This document shows, one piece after another, positions 25,997 to 34,528 of a DNA stretch of 64,000 nt. The position numbers were made by a program, and so were the translations under genes. This DNA comes from Neorhizobium lilium (GTDB lineage: Bacteria > Pseudomonadota > Alphaproteobacteria > Rhizobiales > Rhizobiaceae): assembly GCF_004053875.1 (NCBI RefSeq), contig NZ_SBIP01000001.1, positions 372,001 through 436,000 of the forward strand. Reading direction: 5' to 3'. Under the pieces are notes generated by a model that searched no databases, was not told where the DNA came from, and saw only the letters and a list, made by a program, of their open reading frames with translations. Numbering within the stretch: position 1 is the stretch's first letter; each line of letters opens with the position of its first letter.

Positions 25997-26659
25997 ATGC
26001 GCGTGCTTCTTGTCGAAGACGACACCGACCTTTCCAAGCGCATTGCCACCAGCCTTAGAGCGGAAAGCTTCGTCGTCGACATCGCTCAGAACGGGGAGGA
26101 CGCGCAGCATGCCGGCCTCACCGAGTTCTATGACGTAGCAGTCCTTGATCTTGGATTACCAAAGATCGACGGCGTATCCGTCCTCAAATCCTGGCGCGCG
26201 GCCGAGCGAACCTTTCCAGTGCTCATCCTGACGGCCCGCGACGGATGGTCGGACAAGGTCGAAAGCTTCAAGGCGGGAGCCGACGATTTTCTGACCAAAC
26301 CCTTCAAGGTCGAGGAACTGGTGCTGCGGCTACGCGCCCTTGTCCGGCGCGCCACCGGGCACGCGAGCTCGAAGGTCACGTGCGGACCAGTGACATTCGA
26401 CGCCCAGCTTGGCACGTTCGAACTCAGCGGCTTGCCCTTGAAGCTCACAGCTCTGGAATGGCGTGTGTTGTCGTGTTTGACGCTGCGCAAGGGCGCTGTT
26501 GTCGAACGGCGCGAGCTGATCGAACGGGTCTACGAAGGAGATGCAGAGGTCGATTCCAATTCGATCGAGGTCATCGTCGCCAGATTGCGCCGAAAGATCG
26601 GACCGGAACTGATCGAGACCGTGCGCGGCCGTGGCTATATGCTGACGGCCGCGCCATGA
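25997..26659 (+). CDS. OmpR/PhoP-family response regulator
   Basis: A 220-residue response regulator. The receiver domain has the acidic pair in LLVEDDTDL, phospho-acceptor Asp in VAVLDLGLPK (about residue 51), Thr in LILTARDGWSDK and Lys in DDFLTKPFKVEEL. The C-terminal winged helix (about 125-220) has WRVLSCLTLRKGAVVERRELIERVY and SNSIEVIVARLRRKI, typical of the PhoP group. The start at 25997 gives the canonical MRVLLVEDD beginning. It overlaps the sensor kinase gene (ATGA). It probably binds the repeats just upstream. Confidence 0.93.
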   Translation: MRVLLVEDDTDLSKRIATSLRAESFVVDIAQNGEDAQHAGLTEFYDVAVLDLGLPKIDGVSVLKSWRAAERTFPVLILTARDGWSDKVESFKAGADDFLTKPFKVEELVLRLRALVRRATGHASSKVTCGPVTFDAQLGTFELSGLPLKLTALEWRVLSCLTLRKGAVVERRELIERVYEGDAEVDSNSIEVIVARLRRKIGPELIETVRGRGYMLTAAP

Positions 26660-28041
26660 GAAGCCTTCGGCGCTATCAACGCTCATCGATATCGAAACGG
26701 TTGGCTGGATTTTCGCTCGTCTTCGTGACTGCCACGATCATTGTTGCGTCAATTATTCTGTACTTTATCGTCGCTAGCGTCGTGCGCGAACAGATCGATC
26801 AGCGGCTTGATACCCAGATAGACGGACTACGCAGTGCCCTCTCGGTCAACTCGGAAGGATCTGTGGTGCTCGCAACATCGTTGGACGGTCCGCCGTTCGA
26901 ACGCCAGGGCTCGGGGTGGTATTGGCAGGTCTCCGGTGACCATTTGCATATCACCTCAAGATCGCTTGCCGGCCAAACCATCGACAACCCTCCCCGCCCT
27001 TTCGACTGGCGGCATGTCTTGAGCGGCGCGCCACAACCGGCTGACCACGCGGACTTCCGCGGAGAGGAACTTTATATGCGCGTGGCCGAGGCTGTCGTCG
27101 GCAACAAGTCGGTCGAAATCTCTGTCACGGCGCCACAATCGGCGCTGACCGCGCCAGCCCGTCGTGCCCTCTTCTGGTTGGTTCCCGCGATGGCGCTGCT
27201 GGGGACTGTCTTGCTTGCGGGCATCCTGCTTCAGGTACGCTATGGTTTACAGCCTCTGCGGCAACTGTCCGAACACGTATCTGCGATCACTGCGGGTCGT
27301 CTACTCCGGCTGCCCGATGTCGATGTGGCGGAACTGCGCCCTGTCTCCGAGCAGATCAATCGGATGGTCGATCAAAACCTCCAGCGGCTGGCTGAAACGC
27401 GCCTGCACTTTGCGAACCTTGCCCATGGCCTTAAGACGCCGGTTGCCAGCCTTTCGCTCGCGCTCGATGCCAACAACGACCCTGAGGGCGAGATGCGCAA
27501 ACTGGTCGACAGGATCGACCAGCGTATTCGTCATCATCTCGCCCGCGCCAGAAGAACCGCCGCCAGCGGGATGGGGTCAAGCACGTTCATCAAGCCTCGC
27601 GTCGATGATCTGGTGCTCGTCATGTCGCGAATTTATGCCGATCGAGGCATCATCCTTCTTTGCGATATCGATCCAGACCTGCGCGTTGCCTGCGCTGAAG
27701 ACGATCTCGATGAGATCCTCGGCAACCTCATCGACAATGCGTACAAATGGGCAAGTAACGCGATTGAAATCTCGGCTGAAACCGAGGGCAATGCGATCGT
27801 TATCACGATCGCAGACGACGGTCCCGGTCTGGCGCAAGAAGCGATCGCGGACGCATTCCTGCCCGGAAGACGCATGGACGAAACTGTTCCGGGAGACGGC
27901 TTCGGATTGACGATTGCCAGCGAACTCGTGCAGCTCTACGGCGGCTCGATCATGGTCCAGAATGGCGGCGATGGGGGATTGCAACAAACAGTCAGTTTGC
28001 CAAAGGCGATCGAAGTGTCGAGCCTGGAGCTCCATCGATAA
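26656..28041 (+). CDS. Sensor histidine kinase, PhoQ-like
   Basis: A 461-residue inner-membrane kinase. Two TM helices (about 20-42 and 173-195) enclose a ~130-residue periplasmic sensor region (DGPPFERQGSGWYWQVSG). A HAMP linker follows (RYGLQPLRQLSEHVSAITAG). The H-box is HFANLAHGLKTPVASL, close to the PhoQ-type HSLKTPLA. ATP-binding motifs are NLIDNAYKWA (N), IADDGPGL (G1) and GDGFGLTIASEL (G2). It starts within the response-regulator stop codon, so the pair is translationally coupled. The likely signal is at the envelope (cations, membrane stress or peptides), judged from family only. Confidence 0.93.
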   Translation: MRSLRRYQRSSISKRLAGFSLVFVTATIIVASIILYFIVASVVREQIDQRLDTQIDGLRSALSVNSEGSVVLATSLDGPPFERQGSGWYWQVSGDHLHITSRSLAGQTIDNPPRPFDWRHVLSGAPQPADHADFRGEELYMRVAEAVVGNKSVEISVTAPQSALTAPARRALFWLVPAMALLGTVLLAGILLQVRYGLQPLRQLSEHVSAITAGRLLRLPDVDVAELRPVSEQINRMVDQNLQRLAETRLHFANLAHGLKTPVASLSLALDANNDPEGEMRKLVDRIDQRIRHHLARARRTAASGMGSSTFIKPRVDDLVLVMSRIYADRGIILLCDIDPDLRVACAEDDLDEILGNLIDNAYKWASNAIEISAETEGNAIVITIADDGPGLAQEAIADAFLPGRRMDETVPGDGFGLTIASELVQLYGGSIMVQNGGDGGLQQTVSLPKAIEVSSLELHR

Positions 28042-28300
28042 TCGTTTTGCCTTTCTTTGCTGGCGGCACGATGTTTGAAATTCAAATCGACGCGGCGGAT
28101 CTGCCAAAAACTTCTTAAAGGATCGACGGAATATCGCTCTCCTCGCGTTAAAGGTACATTCGACGTGCCGTCCTTTGTCAGCCTCTGGAGAATTCTGATC
28201 CACTTCGTCCTAACGCGTAGCCGATCCTTTCGCATGCCCGGCCTCGACGGCGTTGCCATGCGCTGCACATCCGAGCCTTACCCGTGCCAGCGACGATGAC

Positions 28301-28849
28301 ATGATCGAAGATCCGGATGGAGAGCTGGTGAAGGGGGTTGCGGCGGGCGATCCGGCCGCGATGCGGACCATGGTCGCACGCAAGCTGCCGCGTTTTCTGG
28401 CACTTGCCAACCGCATGCTCGCCGATCCGGCAGAGGCGGAGGATGTGGTGCAGGAAACCTTCCTGCGCATCTGGAAGCATGCCGGCGGCTGGCGGCAGGG
28501 CCGCGCTCGCTTCGATACCTGGGCGCACCGCGTGACGATCAACCTTTGCTACGACCGCCTGCGCAAGCGGCGTGACGTGCTGATGGCCGAGCCTCCGGAA
28601 CAGATGGACCAAGCGCCCTTGCCGGATGCCGGACTGACGGGCCGCGAAGCAGAAAGCCGGCGGGTCGACAAAGCGTTGCTGGGACTGGCACCCCGGCAAC
28701 GTGAAGCGATCATACTGGTATATTACCAGGACATGTCGAACCAGGAGGCAGCAAACGTGATGCAGATCAGCGTTGATGCACTGGAAAGTCTGCTGGCACG
28801 CGGACGGCGGGCGCTGCAGAAGATTCTGACAGGAGATGATGATGAGTAA
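28301..28849 (+). CDS. ECF-type RNA polymerase sigma factor
   Basis: A sigma-70 family ECF factor of 182 residues from this start. Region 2 has the core-binding and -10 recognition segments (MLADPAEAEDVVQETFLRIW; FDTWAHRVTINLCYDRLRKR). Region 4 has the -35 helix-turn-helix (LAPRQREAIILVYYQDMSNQ; AANVMQISVDALESLLARGR). An upstream in-frame ATG at 28253 would add 16 residues; MIEDPDGELV resembles the usual start of rhizobial homologues. The last codons overlap the next gene, a probable anti-sigma factor, as is typical for ECF pairs. It probably drives transcription of this whole locus. Confidence 0.9.
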   Translation: MIEDPDGELVKGVAAGDPAAMRTMVARKLPRFLALANRMLADPAEAEDVVQETFLRIWKHAGGWRQGRARFDTWAHRVTINLCYDRLRKRRDVLMAEPPEQMDQAPLPDAGLTGREAESRRVDKALLGLAPRQREAIILVYYQDMSNQEAANVMQISVDALESLLARGRRALQKILTGDDDE

Positions 28850-29279
28850 CGACGGCAAGCAAGACATGGATCTCGAACGGTTCCGTGCGCTCGTCGAAGC
28901 CTATGGCGGCGACCGGAAACGCTGGCCCGAAGACAGGCGCGAAGCAGCCGACCGCGTTGCCGCAACGGAGGCGGGGCGTGCACTGGTGCGTGAGGCTTGC
29001 CGTCTGGATGCGTTTCTTGCGCTGTCTGCAACGTCCCTTCCGCCCGCGGCTTTGACCGGCCGCATTTTGCAATCAGCAGACAAGCGCATCACGTTGCGCC
29101 GCAGGCTGCAGCGGTGGCTGGTCGGGGCGGGACTTGTGGGCGTTGGTCTTGCCGGTGGCCTTACCGGCGCACTGGCTGTTGCGGTCGTTGCCCCGCCGCC
29201 CCAGATCCCGATTGCCGACACCGCGACGGCCTTCGGCAATATCATGACCGAAGCCGAGATTGCACAGGAGATACAATGA
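28842..29279 (+). CDS. Probable anti-sigma factor, single-pass membrane protein
   Basis: A 145-residue protein with an N-terminal cytoplasmic helical region (DMDLERFRALVEAYGGDRKRWPEDRREA), one TM helix (WLVGAGLVGVGLAGGLTGALAVAVV, about 90-114) and a short periplasmic tail. Size, topology and position after an ECF sigma gene are those of an anti-sigma factor, though the zinc HxxxCxxC motif is absent. AGGAG sits 6 bp before the ATG at 28842; two earlier ATGs are too close to it. The gene overlaps the sigma gene upstream and the next gene (ATGA) downstream. Confidence 0.75.
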   Translation: MSNDGKQDMDLERFRALVEAYGGDRKRWPEDRREAADRVAATEAGRALVREACRLDAFLALSATSLPPAALTGRILQSADKRITLRRRLQRWLVGAGLVGVGLAGGLTGALAVAVVAPPPQIPIADTATAFGNIMTEAEIAQEIQ

Positions 29280-29728
29280 CCGAGCAGGGTTTCAAACGAC
29301 TGGCTATCGGCCTTCTGGTCCTCAACACGTTCCTGATCTGCGCCCTCGCCGGTGCCGGTTTCTTCTATCTCTACGGCAATGTCTCGACCCCGCCCTCGCG
29401 ACTGCCTCTTGCGGGCGAACAGCTGCCTTCAAAACTGCGCGGCGAATTTCAGAAGGCTCTCAACGATGCTCGCCGCGATGTGCGGTCTACCGGATTGGAG
29501 GCACGGCAGGCGCGCGTCGAGGCCGCGGCCCTGATGGGCAAGCCGGATCTCGACGGCATCGCGCTGGCCGATGCGCTGAAGCGTGCCCGCGAGGCTGAGT
29601 ATGCAGTGCGGGCAGCCACGGAGCAGAAGGCGATCGATTTCGTGGCCAACCTCTCCGTCGATGAACGCCGCCGCCTTGCCGATGGCCTGATCCAGCGCGA
29701 GGCGCCGCAGCGCCCTGCCACGAAATGA
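29276..29728 (+). CDS. Periplasmic CpxP/CnrR-like (heavy-metal sensor-type) membrane-anchored protein
   Basis: A 150-residue protein with a single N-terminal TM anchor (LAIGLLVLNTFLICALAGAGFFYLY). The helical, Arg/Ala/Glu-rich periplasmic domain (residues 45-150) resembles the CnrR/ZraP/CpxP (LTXXQ-like) superfamily of envelope sensors: KLRGEFQKALNDARRDVRST, EARQARVEAAALM, LSVDERRRLADGLI. In CnrYXH-type systems such a protein is the periplasmic metal sensor acting on the anti-sigma factor. No Met/His-rich metal-binding stretch is obvious. The ATGA overlap with the anti-sigma gene supports a joint role. Confidence 0.65.
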   Translation: MTEQGFKRLAIGLLVLNTFLICALAGAGFFYLYGNVSTPPSRLPLAGEQLPSKLRGEFQKALNDARRDVRSTGLEARQARVEAAALMGKPDLDGIALADALKRAREAEYAVRAATEQKAIDFVANLSVDERRRLADGLIQREAPQRPATK

Positions 29729-29804
29729 TCATATTTGAGAAGCGACGGATTTGAACCGACACTGCCGTTGAAAGGCCGATGATGCAACGGAGTTCGTATC
29801 GGCC

Positions 29805-31343
29805 ATGTCCAATCCAAACGATGTCGATGCCGCATTGGCCCTCTGGCGCTTCGGCCTTGGCGCTGCGGATGGCGGAATCACCGCCATCAAGGATGCCCCC
29901 CGCGATCTTCTGAAGGAAGAGATCGCAGAACGCGCGGTGCCGACGCCCGTCGGCGCGCAACTGCGTTCCGGCTCCGATCTTCTGGTGGCGCTCTACGAGT
30001 ACCAGAAACAGGTCAAGGCCGAACGGGAAAAGCAACCTGCCACTCCCGCTGCGGCACCTGCCATGGCCGGTGCGAATGCGATGCAGAGCGGAGCCGCACC
30101 GGCTGACTCACCCCAAGGCCCTGGAATAAAGGGCGGCCAGCCAGGCGCGATGCAGGCGGGCCAAATGCCGCCCCAGTCCCAATCCATGTCAATGGACAAA
30201 AAGCCCGACGCGCCCGTTTCCAAGCGCCCCTACTTCCCGCAGCAGATCCTGCTTGCCGAGGCGGATGCCCGTTTCAACGGAACGATCCACCAGCCATTGA
30301 TCGGCTTTGGCGAACGGCTGGCCATGTTCTGGGCCAACCACTTTTCGGTGGCGACCGGCAAGAATGGAGAAGTCCATATTCTAGCCGGCGCCTTCGAGCG
30401 CGAGGCCATCCGTCCTCATATTTTCGGCCGCTTCGAAGATATGCTGCTGGCCGTAGAAACGCATCCTGCCATGCTCATCTTTCTCGACAACCAGCAATCG
30501 ATCGGCCCGACATCGCCCGCCAACAAGAACGGCAAGCGCGGCCTCAACGAAAACCTCGCCCGCGAGATCATGGAACTGCACACGCTCGGCGTCGATGGCG
30601 GCTACGCCCAAGACGATGTGACGTCGCTGGCGCGGATTATCACCGGCTGGACCTTCTATCGCGATGAAAAGCGACCTGGCCCGCTAGGCAAATTCATCTT
30701 CAACGCCGATGCCCATGAACCGGGCGACCATACGGTGATGGGCATGACCTATGCGGAGGGAAGCATGGAACAGGGCCGCACCGCCCTGCGCGATCTTGCC
30801 CGCCATCCGGCAACCGCCAGGCACATGGCCATGAAGCTTGCCCGGCATTTCGTCGCCGACCAGCCACCACCGGCTTTGGTGAAAAAACTCGCCGCCGCCT
30901 ACACCAAGACGCAGGGCGATCTGTCGGCTGTCTACACGGCACTTGTCGATGCCGACGAAGCCTGGAACCCGATGCTGACGAAAATGCGCATGCCACAGGA
31001 ATATGTGGCAGCGATGCTGCGCACGAGCGGCATCAAGCCGAAACCGGAGCAGATCCTCTCCATGCTGACCGCACTTGGCCAGCCGCTGTGGAATCCCGCT
31101 GGACCCAACGGCTTCTCGGACGTCACGGATGCCTGGGCATCATCGGAATCGCTGGCCACCCGCATCGATGCAGCCAACCTGTTTGCCCACCAGATCCAGG
31201 CTCAGGTCGATCCCCGCGCCTTCGCCGGAGACCGGCTGGGACCACTTCTCACCGCAGATACGATGCAGGCGATTTCCAGGGCTGAAACCCGGCCGCAGGG
31301 CCTGTCGCTTGCCTTCCTTTCCCCCGAGTTCCAGAGGCGCTGA
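29805..31343 (+). CDS. DUF1800 family protein
   Basis: A 512-residue protein of the DUF1800 family, whose biochemical role is unknown; members are nearly always encoded next to a DUF1501 protein, as here. Recognisable segments are ALALWRFGLGAADGGITAIK, ERLAMFWANHFSVATGK, FGRFEDMLLAVETHPAMLIF, LNENLAREIMELHTLGVDGG, DVTSLARIITGWTFY and ARHPATARHMAMKLARHFVAD. Residues about 75-130 form a low-complexity Ala/Pro/Gln/Met linker. No clear signal peptide is seen, so it may travel with its Tat-exported partner. It starts 76 bp after the sensor-like gene, probably in the same sigma-dependent operon. Confidence 0.85.
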   Translation: MSNPNDVDAALALWRFGLGAADGGITAIKDAPRDLLKEEIAERAVPTPVGAQLRSGSDLLVALYEYQKQVKAEREKQPATPAAAPAMAGANAMQSGAAPADSPQGPGIKGGQPGAMQAGQMPPQSQSMSMDKKPDAPVSKRPYFPQQILLAEADARFNGTIHQPLIGFGERLAMFWANHFSVATGKNGEVHILAGAFEREAIRPHIFGRFEDMLLAVETHPAMLIFLDNQQSIGPTSPANKNGKRGLNENLAREIMELHTLGVDGGYAQDDVTSLARIITGWTFYRDEKRPGPLGKFIFNADAHEPGDHTVMGMTYAEGSMEQGRTALRDLARHPATARHMAMKLARHFVADQPPPALVKKLAAAYTKTQGDLSAVYTALVDADEAWNPMLTKMRMPQEYVAAMLRTSGIKPKPEQILSMLTALGQPLWNPAGPNGFSDVTDAWASSESLATRIDAANLFAHQIQAQVDPRAFAGDRLGPLLTADTMQAISRAETRPQGLSLAFLSPEFQRR

Positions 31344-31346
31344 ACC

Positions 31347-32570
31347 ATGCTGTGCGAAAACCTCACCCCCACCCGCCGCGCCGTTCTCGGCACATCCGGC
31401 GCATTGTTTGCCTGGGCCTTCATGCCGCGCTTTGCTCATGCAGCCGGCGGACGCGATCCCCGCTTCGTTACCATTATCCTGCGTGGTGCGCTGGATGGGC
31501 TGACCGCCGTGCCGCCGATCGGTGATCCGGACTATGAAGGCCTGCGCCAGTCCATCGCACTCAGGCTCGATGGCGACCGGCCGGTGCTGCCGCTCGACGG
31601 GTTCTTCGGATTGCATCCCTCTATGCCGAACTTCCAGCGGCTTTTCCGGGCCAATCAGGCAGCCGTGGTCCATGCCAGCGCCACGGCCTATCGCGAGCGC
31701 TCGCATTTCGATGGGCAGGATGTACTGGAATCCGGGTTTCCGACACCGGGCCATGTGGAAACCGGTTGGATGAACCGTATGCTGGAGGGATTGCCAGCCG
31801 GGGACAAGATTGATCCCGGTGCTGCGGAACGGGTGCGGGGTCTTTCCGTCGGGGCAACCGCCCCGCTCGTCATTCGCGGCAAGGCGCCGGTGCTCGGCTG
31901 GGCGCCTTCGGTGCTCAGACCAGCCGACGGTGATCTGGCGCCGCGCCTGATGGACCTCTATGGCCGCACCGATCCCATGCTCTCGAAGCTTCTGATCGAA
32001 GGCATCCAGACCGGCAAGATCGCCTCAAGCCTCGACATGAAGTCGAAGGGAGGCCCCGGTGACCCGAACGGCATGGAGCAGATGGCCCGTGGTGCTGCGC
32101 GTCTTCTGGCACAGCCGGATGGCCCGCGTGTCGCAGCACTGGCTTTCGAAGGATGGGACACCCATGCGCAGGAGATCGACCGATTGGCGAAACTTCTGGC
32201 CGGTCTCGACAATTCGCTCGCCGCCTTCGAACAAGAACTTGGGCCGGCATGGAAGGACACGGCAATCATCGTCGCGACCGAGTTCGGCCGTACGGCGCGG
32301 ATCAACGGCACCGATGGCACCGACCACGGCACCGGCACGACCGCCTTCCTCGCCGGCGGTGCCGTGCGCGGAGGCCGCGTCATCACCGACTGGCCGGGGC
32401 TCAGGCAGAACCAGTTGTTCGAAGGCAGAGATCTGGCCGCCACCACCGACATCCGATCGGTCATCAAGGGCATGGCGATCGATCTTCTCGGCGCCAGTGC
32501 CGGTCATCTGGCCAGCGTCGTCTTTCCAGGCTCGGAAAGCGTTCAGCCCATGAAGGGGCTGATCGTTTAA
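31347..32570 (+). CDS. DUF1501 family protein with Tat-type signal
   Basis: A 407-residue DUF1501 protein. The family shares the alkaline phosphatase/sulfatase-like fold and has no settled function. The N-terminus is a twin-arginine-like leader (TPTRRAVLGTSGALFAWAFM, then PRFAHAAG), so it is probably exported folded and cofactor-loaded. Family segments include FVTIILRGALDGL, GFFGLHPSMPNF, AYRERSHFDGQDVLESG, AALAFEGWDTHAQE, TAIIVATEFGRTARINGTDG and the Thr/His site TDHGTGTTAFLAGGAV. It follows the DUF1800 gene by 3 bp. The pair is likely a two-component envelope or periplasmic enzyme under ECF sigma control. Confidence 0.87.
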   Translation: MLCENLTPTRRAVLGTSGALFAWAFMPRFAHAAGGRDPRFVTIILRGALDGLTAVPPIGDPDYEGLRQSIALRLDGDRPVLPLDGFFGLHPSMPNFQRLFRANQAAVVHASATAYRERSHFDGQDVLESGFPTPGHVETGWMNRMLEGLPAGDKIDPGAAERVRGLSVGATAPLVIRGKAPVLGWAPSVLRPADGDLAPRLMDLYGRTDPMLSKLLIEGIQTGKIASSLDMKSKGGPGDPNGMEQMARGAARLLAQPDGPRVAALAFEGWDTHAQEIDRLAKLLAGLDNSLAAFEQELGPAWKDTAIIVATEFGRTARINGTDGTDHGTGTTAFLAGGAVRGGRVITDWPGLRQNQLFEGRDLAATTDIRSVIKGMAIDLLGASAGHLASVVFPGSESVQPMKGLIV

Positions 32571-32756
32571 CAGAAAGGGATCTCGGATAGCTGCGGCACT
32601 CGGATTGGATGATATTTCTTCGTCCACATGATTGTAAGGGGAGCTGTCCGAAGTCTGGTGGCCCAGACAAGCCAAACGAAAAGAGCCGGTTGAACTCTTC
32701 CGCCGGATCAGATTAGCTGGGCCTCCCACCCCACTCGGATCGACGAGACACATCCC

Positions 32757-34448
32757 ATGAACCAGGCCGACATCATCATCGTCAACGCGCGCGTGCTGAC
32801 ACTCGATGAGGACAATCCGCGGGCCGAGGCTGTGGCGCTGGCGGGCGGGCACATCATTGCGGTCGGCAGCCAAGCCGAAATCAAGGCTCTGAGGGGCCAT
32901 GACACCGAGGTGATCGATGCTGGAGGAAATACGGTCCTTCCTGGGTTCTCGGAAAACCACATGCACCTGTTTTCCGGTGCAGCCGAGCTCGATCATCTCC
33001 AACTCTCGGGCATTGCAGGCCTGCCCGAACTGACGGAGGCAATCCGAGCCTATGCTGCGACCCGCGGAGGCGAGAAGGTGCTGTTCGGCCAGGGCGCCGA
33101 TTACACGATCCTGGGTGCGGAAGAGCGACTGACGCGTCACCATCTGGACGCCATCCTTCCTGACCAACCGCTGGTGCTGTTTGCGCCGGACCACCACACG
33201 GCATGGGCCAATACGAGCGCGCTCGAACTGGTCGGCATCCTTCATGGCGCCAAGCTCGGCCCCGGCAACGAGGTCGTCATGGGACCGGACGGCATGGCGA
33301 CCGGGGAGTTGCGGGAGATGGAGGCCTTCAGCCCGCTGCAAAAGGCCGGCGGCTTCGATCGCTACCGCCTGGGGCTCAGCACTGGCGGTGAGCCGGAGCC
33401 ATACCCGAACCAGGCAGAGTGGGAAAAGGACCTCGCCGTGATGCGGCGCGGGCTGGACTACTGTGCCCGGCACGGCATTACCACCATCCAGAACATGGAC
33501 GGCAATCTCTACCAGCTGGAAGTGCTGGCGGCGATCGAGGCACAGGACGGAACCCTTCCATGTCGCGTGGTCATTCCATTCCACTTCAAGAATTTCATGT
33601 CTCTCGACATGCTGGAAAAAGCCTCCGAACTTACCCGGCGCTACAGCGGCGACTGGCTGTCTTCCGGCGTAGTGAAAGTCTTCTACGACGGCGTGCTGGA
33701 CAGCTGGACGGCGGTCATGGTCGAGCCCTATGCCGATAAGCCCGGCGATTGTGGAGAAGGCCTGTTCACGCCGGAGCAATTCCGGGAGGTTGCCGTCGAG
33801 GCCGACCGCCGCGGGCTGCAGATCGCCGTGCATGCCATTGGCGACGGTGCCGTGCGCGGCGTGCTCGACGGCTACGAGGCTGCCCAAAGGCAGAACGGCA
33901 GGCGCGACAGCCGGCATCGAGTTGAACATATCGAAGTGGTGCATGCGGACGACGTCCATCGTTTCGCGGAGCTTGGCGTCACCGCCTCCATGCAACCGCC
34001 GCATCCGCCGGGCTGTGCCGGCGTGCCCTTGGAGCCGACGGTTTCCCGAATCGGTCGCGACCGCTGGCCGCTGAGCTATGCCTGGCGCACGCTTAAAGAG
34101 GCTGGCGCACATGTGTGCTTTGCCTCCGACTGGCCGGTCTCACCGATCAGTCCGTTGATCGGCATCGAGGCCGCGGTCACCCGCAAGCCCTGGGCCGAGA
34201 GCGATCCCGACCAGTCCTTCTCGCTGATGGAGGCCTTGTCGGCCTATTGCGTGGAAGGCGCCTATGCCGAATTCAAGGAGGATCGGAAGGGCAGGATCAG
34301 GACAGGCTATCTCGCCGACCTCGTGATCCTCGATGGGGACATCGAAAAAGTAGCGCCAAACCGCATTCACAGCCTCGGCGTGCGCAAAACCGTCTGCGGC
34401 GGGCGCGTGACGTTCTCAGCTGACGAAAAAATCGATCAAGCCTCATGA
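32757..34448 (+). CDS. YtcJ-type metal-dependent amidohydrolase
   Basis: A 563-residue amidohydrolase-superfamily protein. The N-terminal beta-sandwich (IIVNARVLTLDEDNPRAEAV) leads into the barrel with metal ligands in GFSENHMHLFSGA (HMH instead of HxH), then KVFYDGVLDSWTAVM, VHAIGDGAV, RHRVEHIEVV and CFASDWPVSPISP (Asp). YtcJ/NfdA-like enzymes hydrolyse amides, formamides or imides; none of these specificities can be assigned. No signal peptide is seen. It lies 80 bp upstream of a polyamine-type ABC transporter on the same strand, so it may process a compound taken up by that system, such as an acylated polyamine or amine. Confidence 0.83.
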   Translation: MNQADIIIVNARVLTLDEDNPRAEAVALAGGHIIAVGSQAEIKALRGHDTEVIDAGGNTVLPGFSENHMHLFSGAAELDHLQLSGIAGLPELTEAIRAYAATRGGEKVLFGQGADYTILGAEERLTRHHLDAILPDQPLVLFAPDHHTAWANTSALELVGILHGAKLGPGNEVVMGPDGMATGELREMEAFSPLQKAGGFDRYRLGLSTGGEPEPYPNQAEWEKDLAVMRRGLDYCARHGITTIQNMDGNLYQLEVLAAIEAQDGTLPCRVVIPFHFKNFMSLDMLEKASELTRRYSGDWLSSGVVKVFYDGVLDSWTAVMVEPYADKPGDCGEGLFTPEQFREVAVEADRRGLQIAVHAIGDGAVRGVLDGYEAAQRQNGRRDSRHRVEHIEVVHADDVHRFAELGVTASMQPPHPPGCAGVPLEPTVSRIGRDRWPLSYAWRTLKEAGAHVCFASDWPVSPISPLIGIEAAVTRKPWAESDPDQSFSLMEALSAYCVEGAYAEFKEDRKGRIRTGYLADLVILDGDIEKVAPNRIHSLGVRKTVCGGRVTFSADEKIDQAS

Positions 34449-34528
34449 AAACATGTTGTTAATCGTCGGGCGCTGTGGTCACCTAGCGCAAAGCCGAAAA
34501 GGCAGGGAACAGCAGCTTAATAGCAACG

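Noticed and set aside
26245-26655. Upstream extension of the sensor kinase frame
   Set aside because: The extension overlaps the response-regulator gene and has no domain. The ATG at 26656 forms the usual ATGA overlap.
28128-28150. GGAAT and CGTTA as an ECF-type promoter for the sigma gene
   Set aside because: The spacing of 13 bp is too short for typical ECF promoters (about 15-17 bp), and the -35 match is incomplete. Not strong enough to annotate.
34140-34370. Minus-strand frames inside the amidohydrolase and ABC genes
   Set aside because: These and many similar frames are reverse-strand shadows of high-GC coding sequence, with no start signals or domains.
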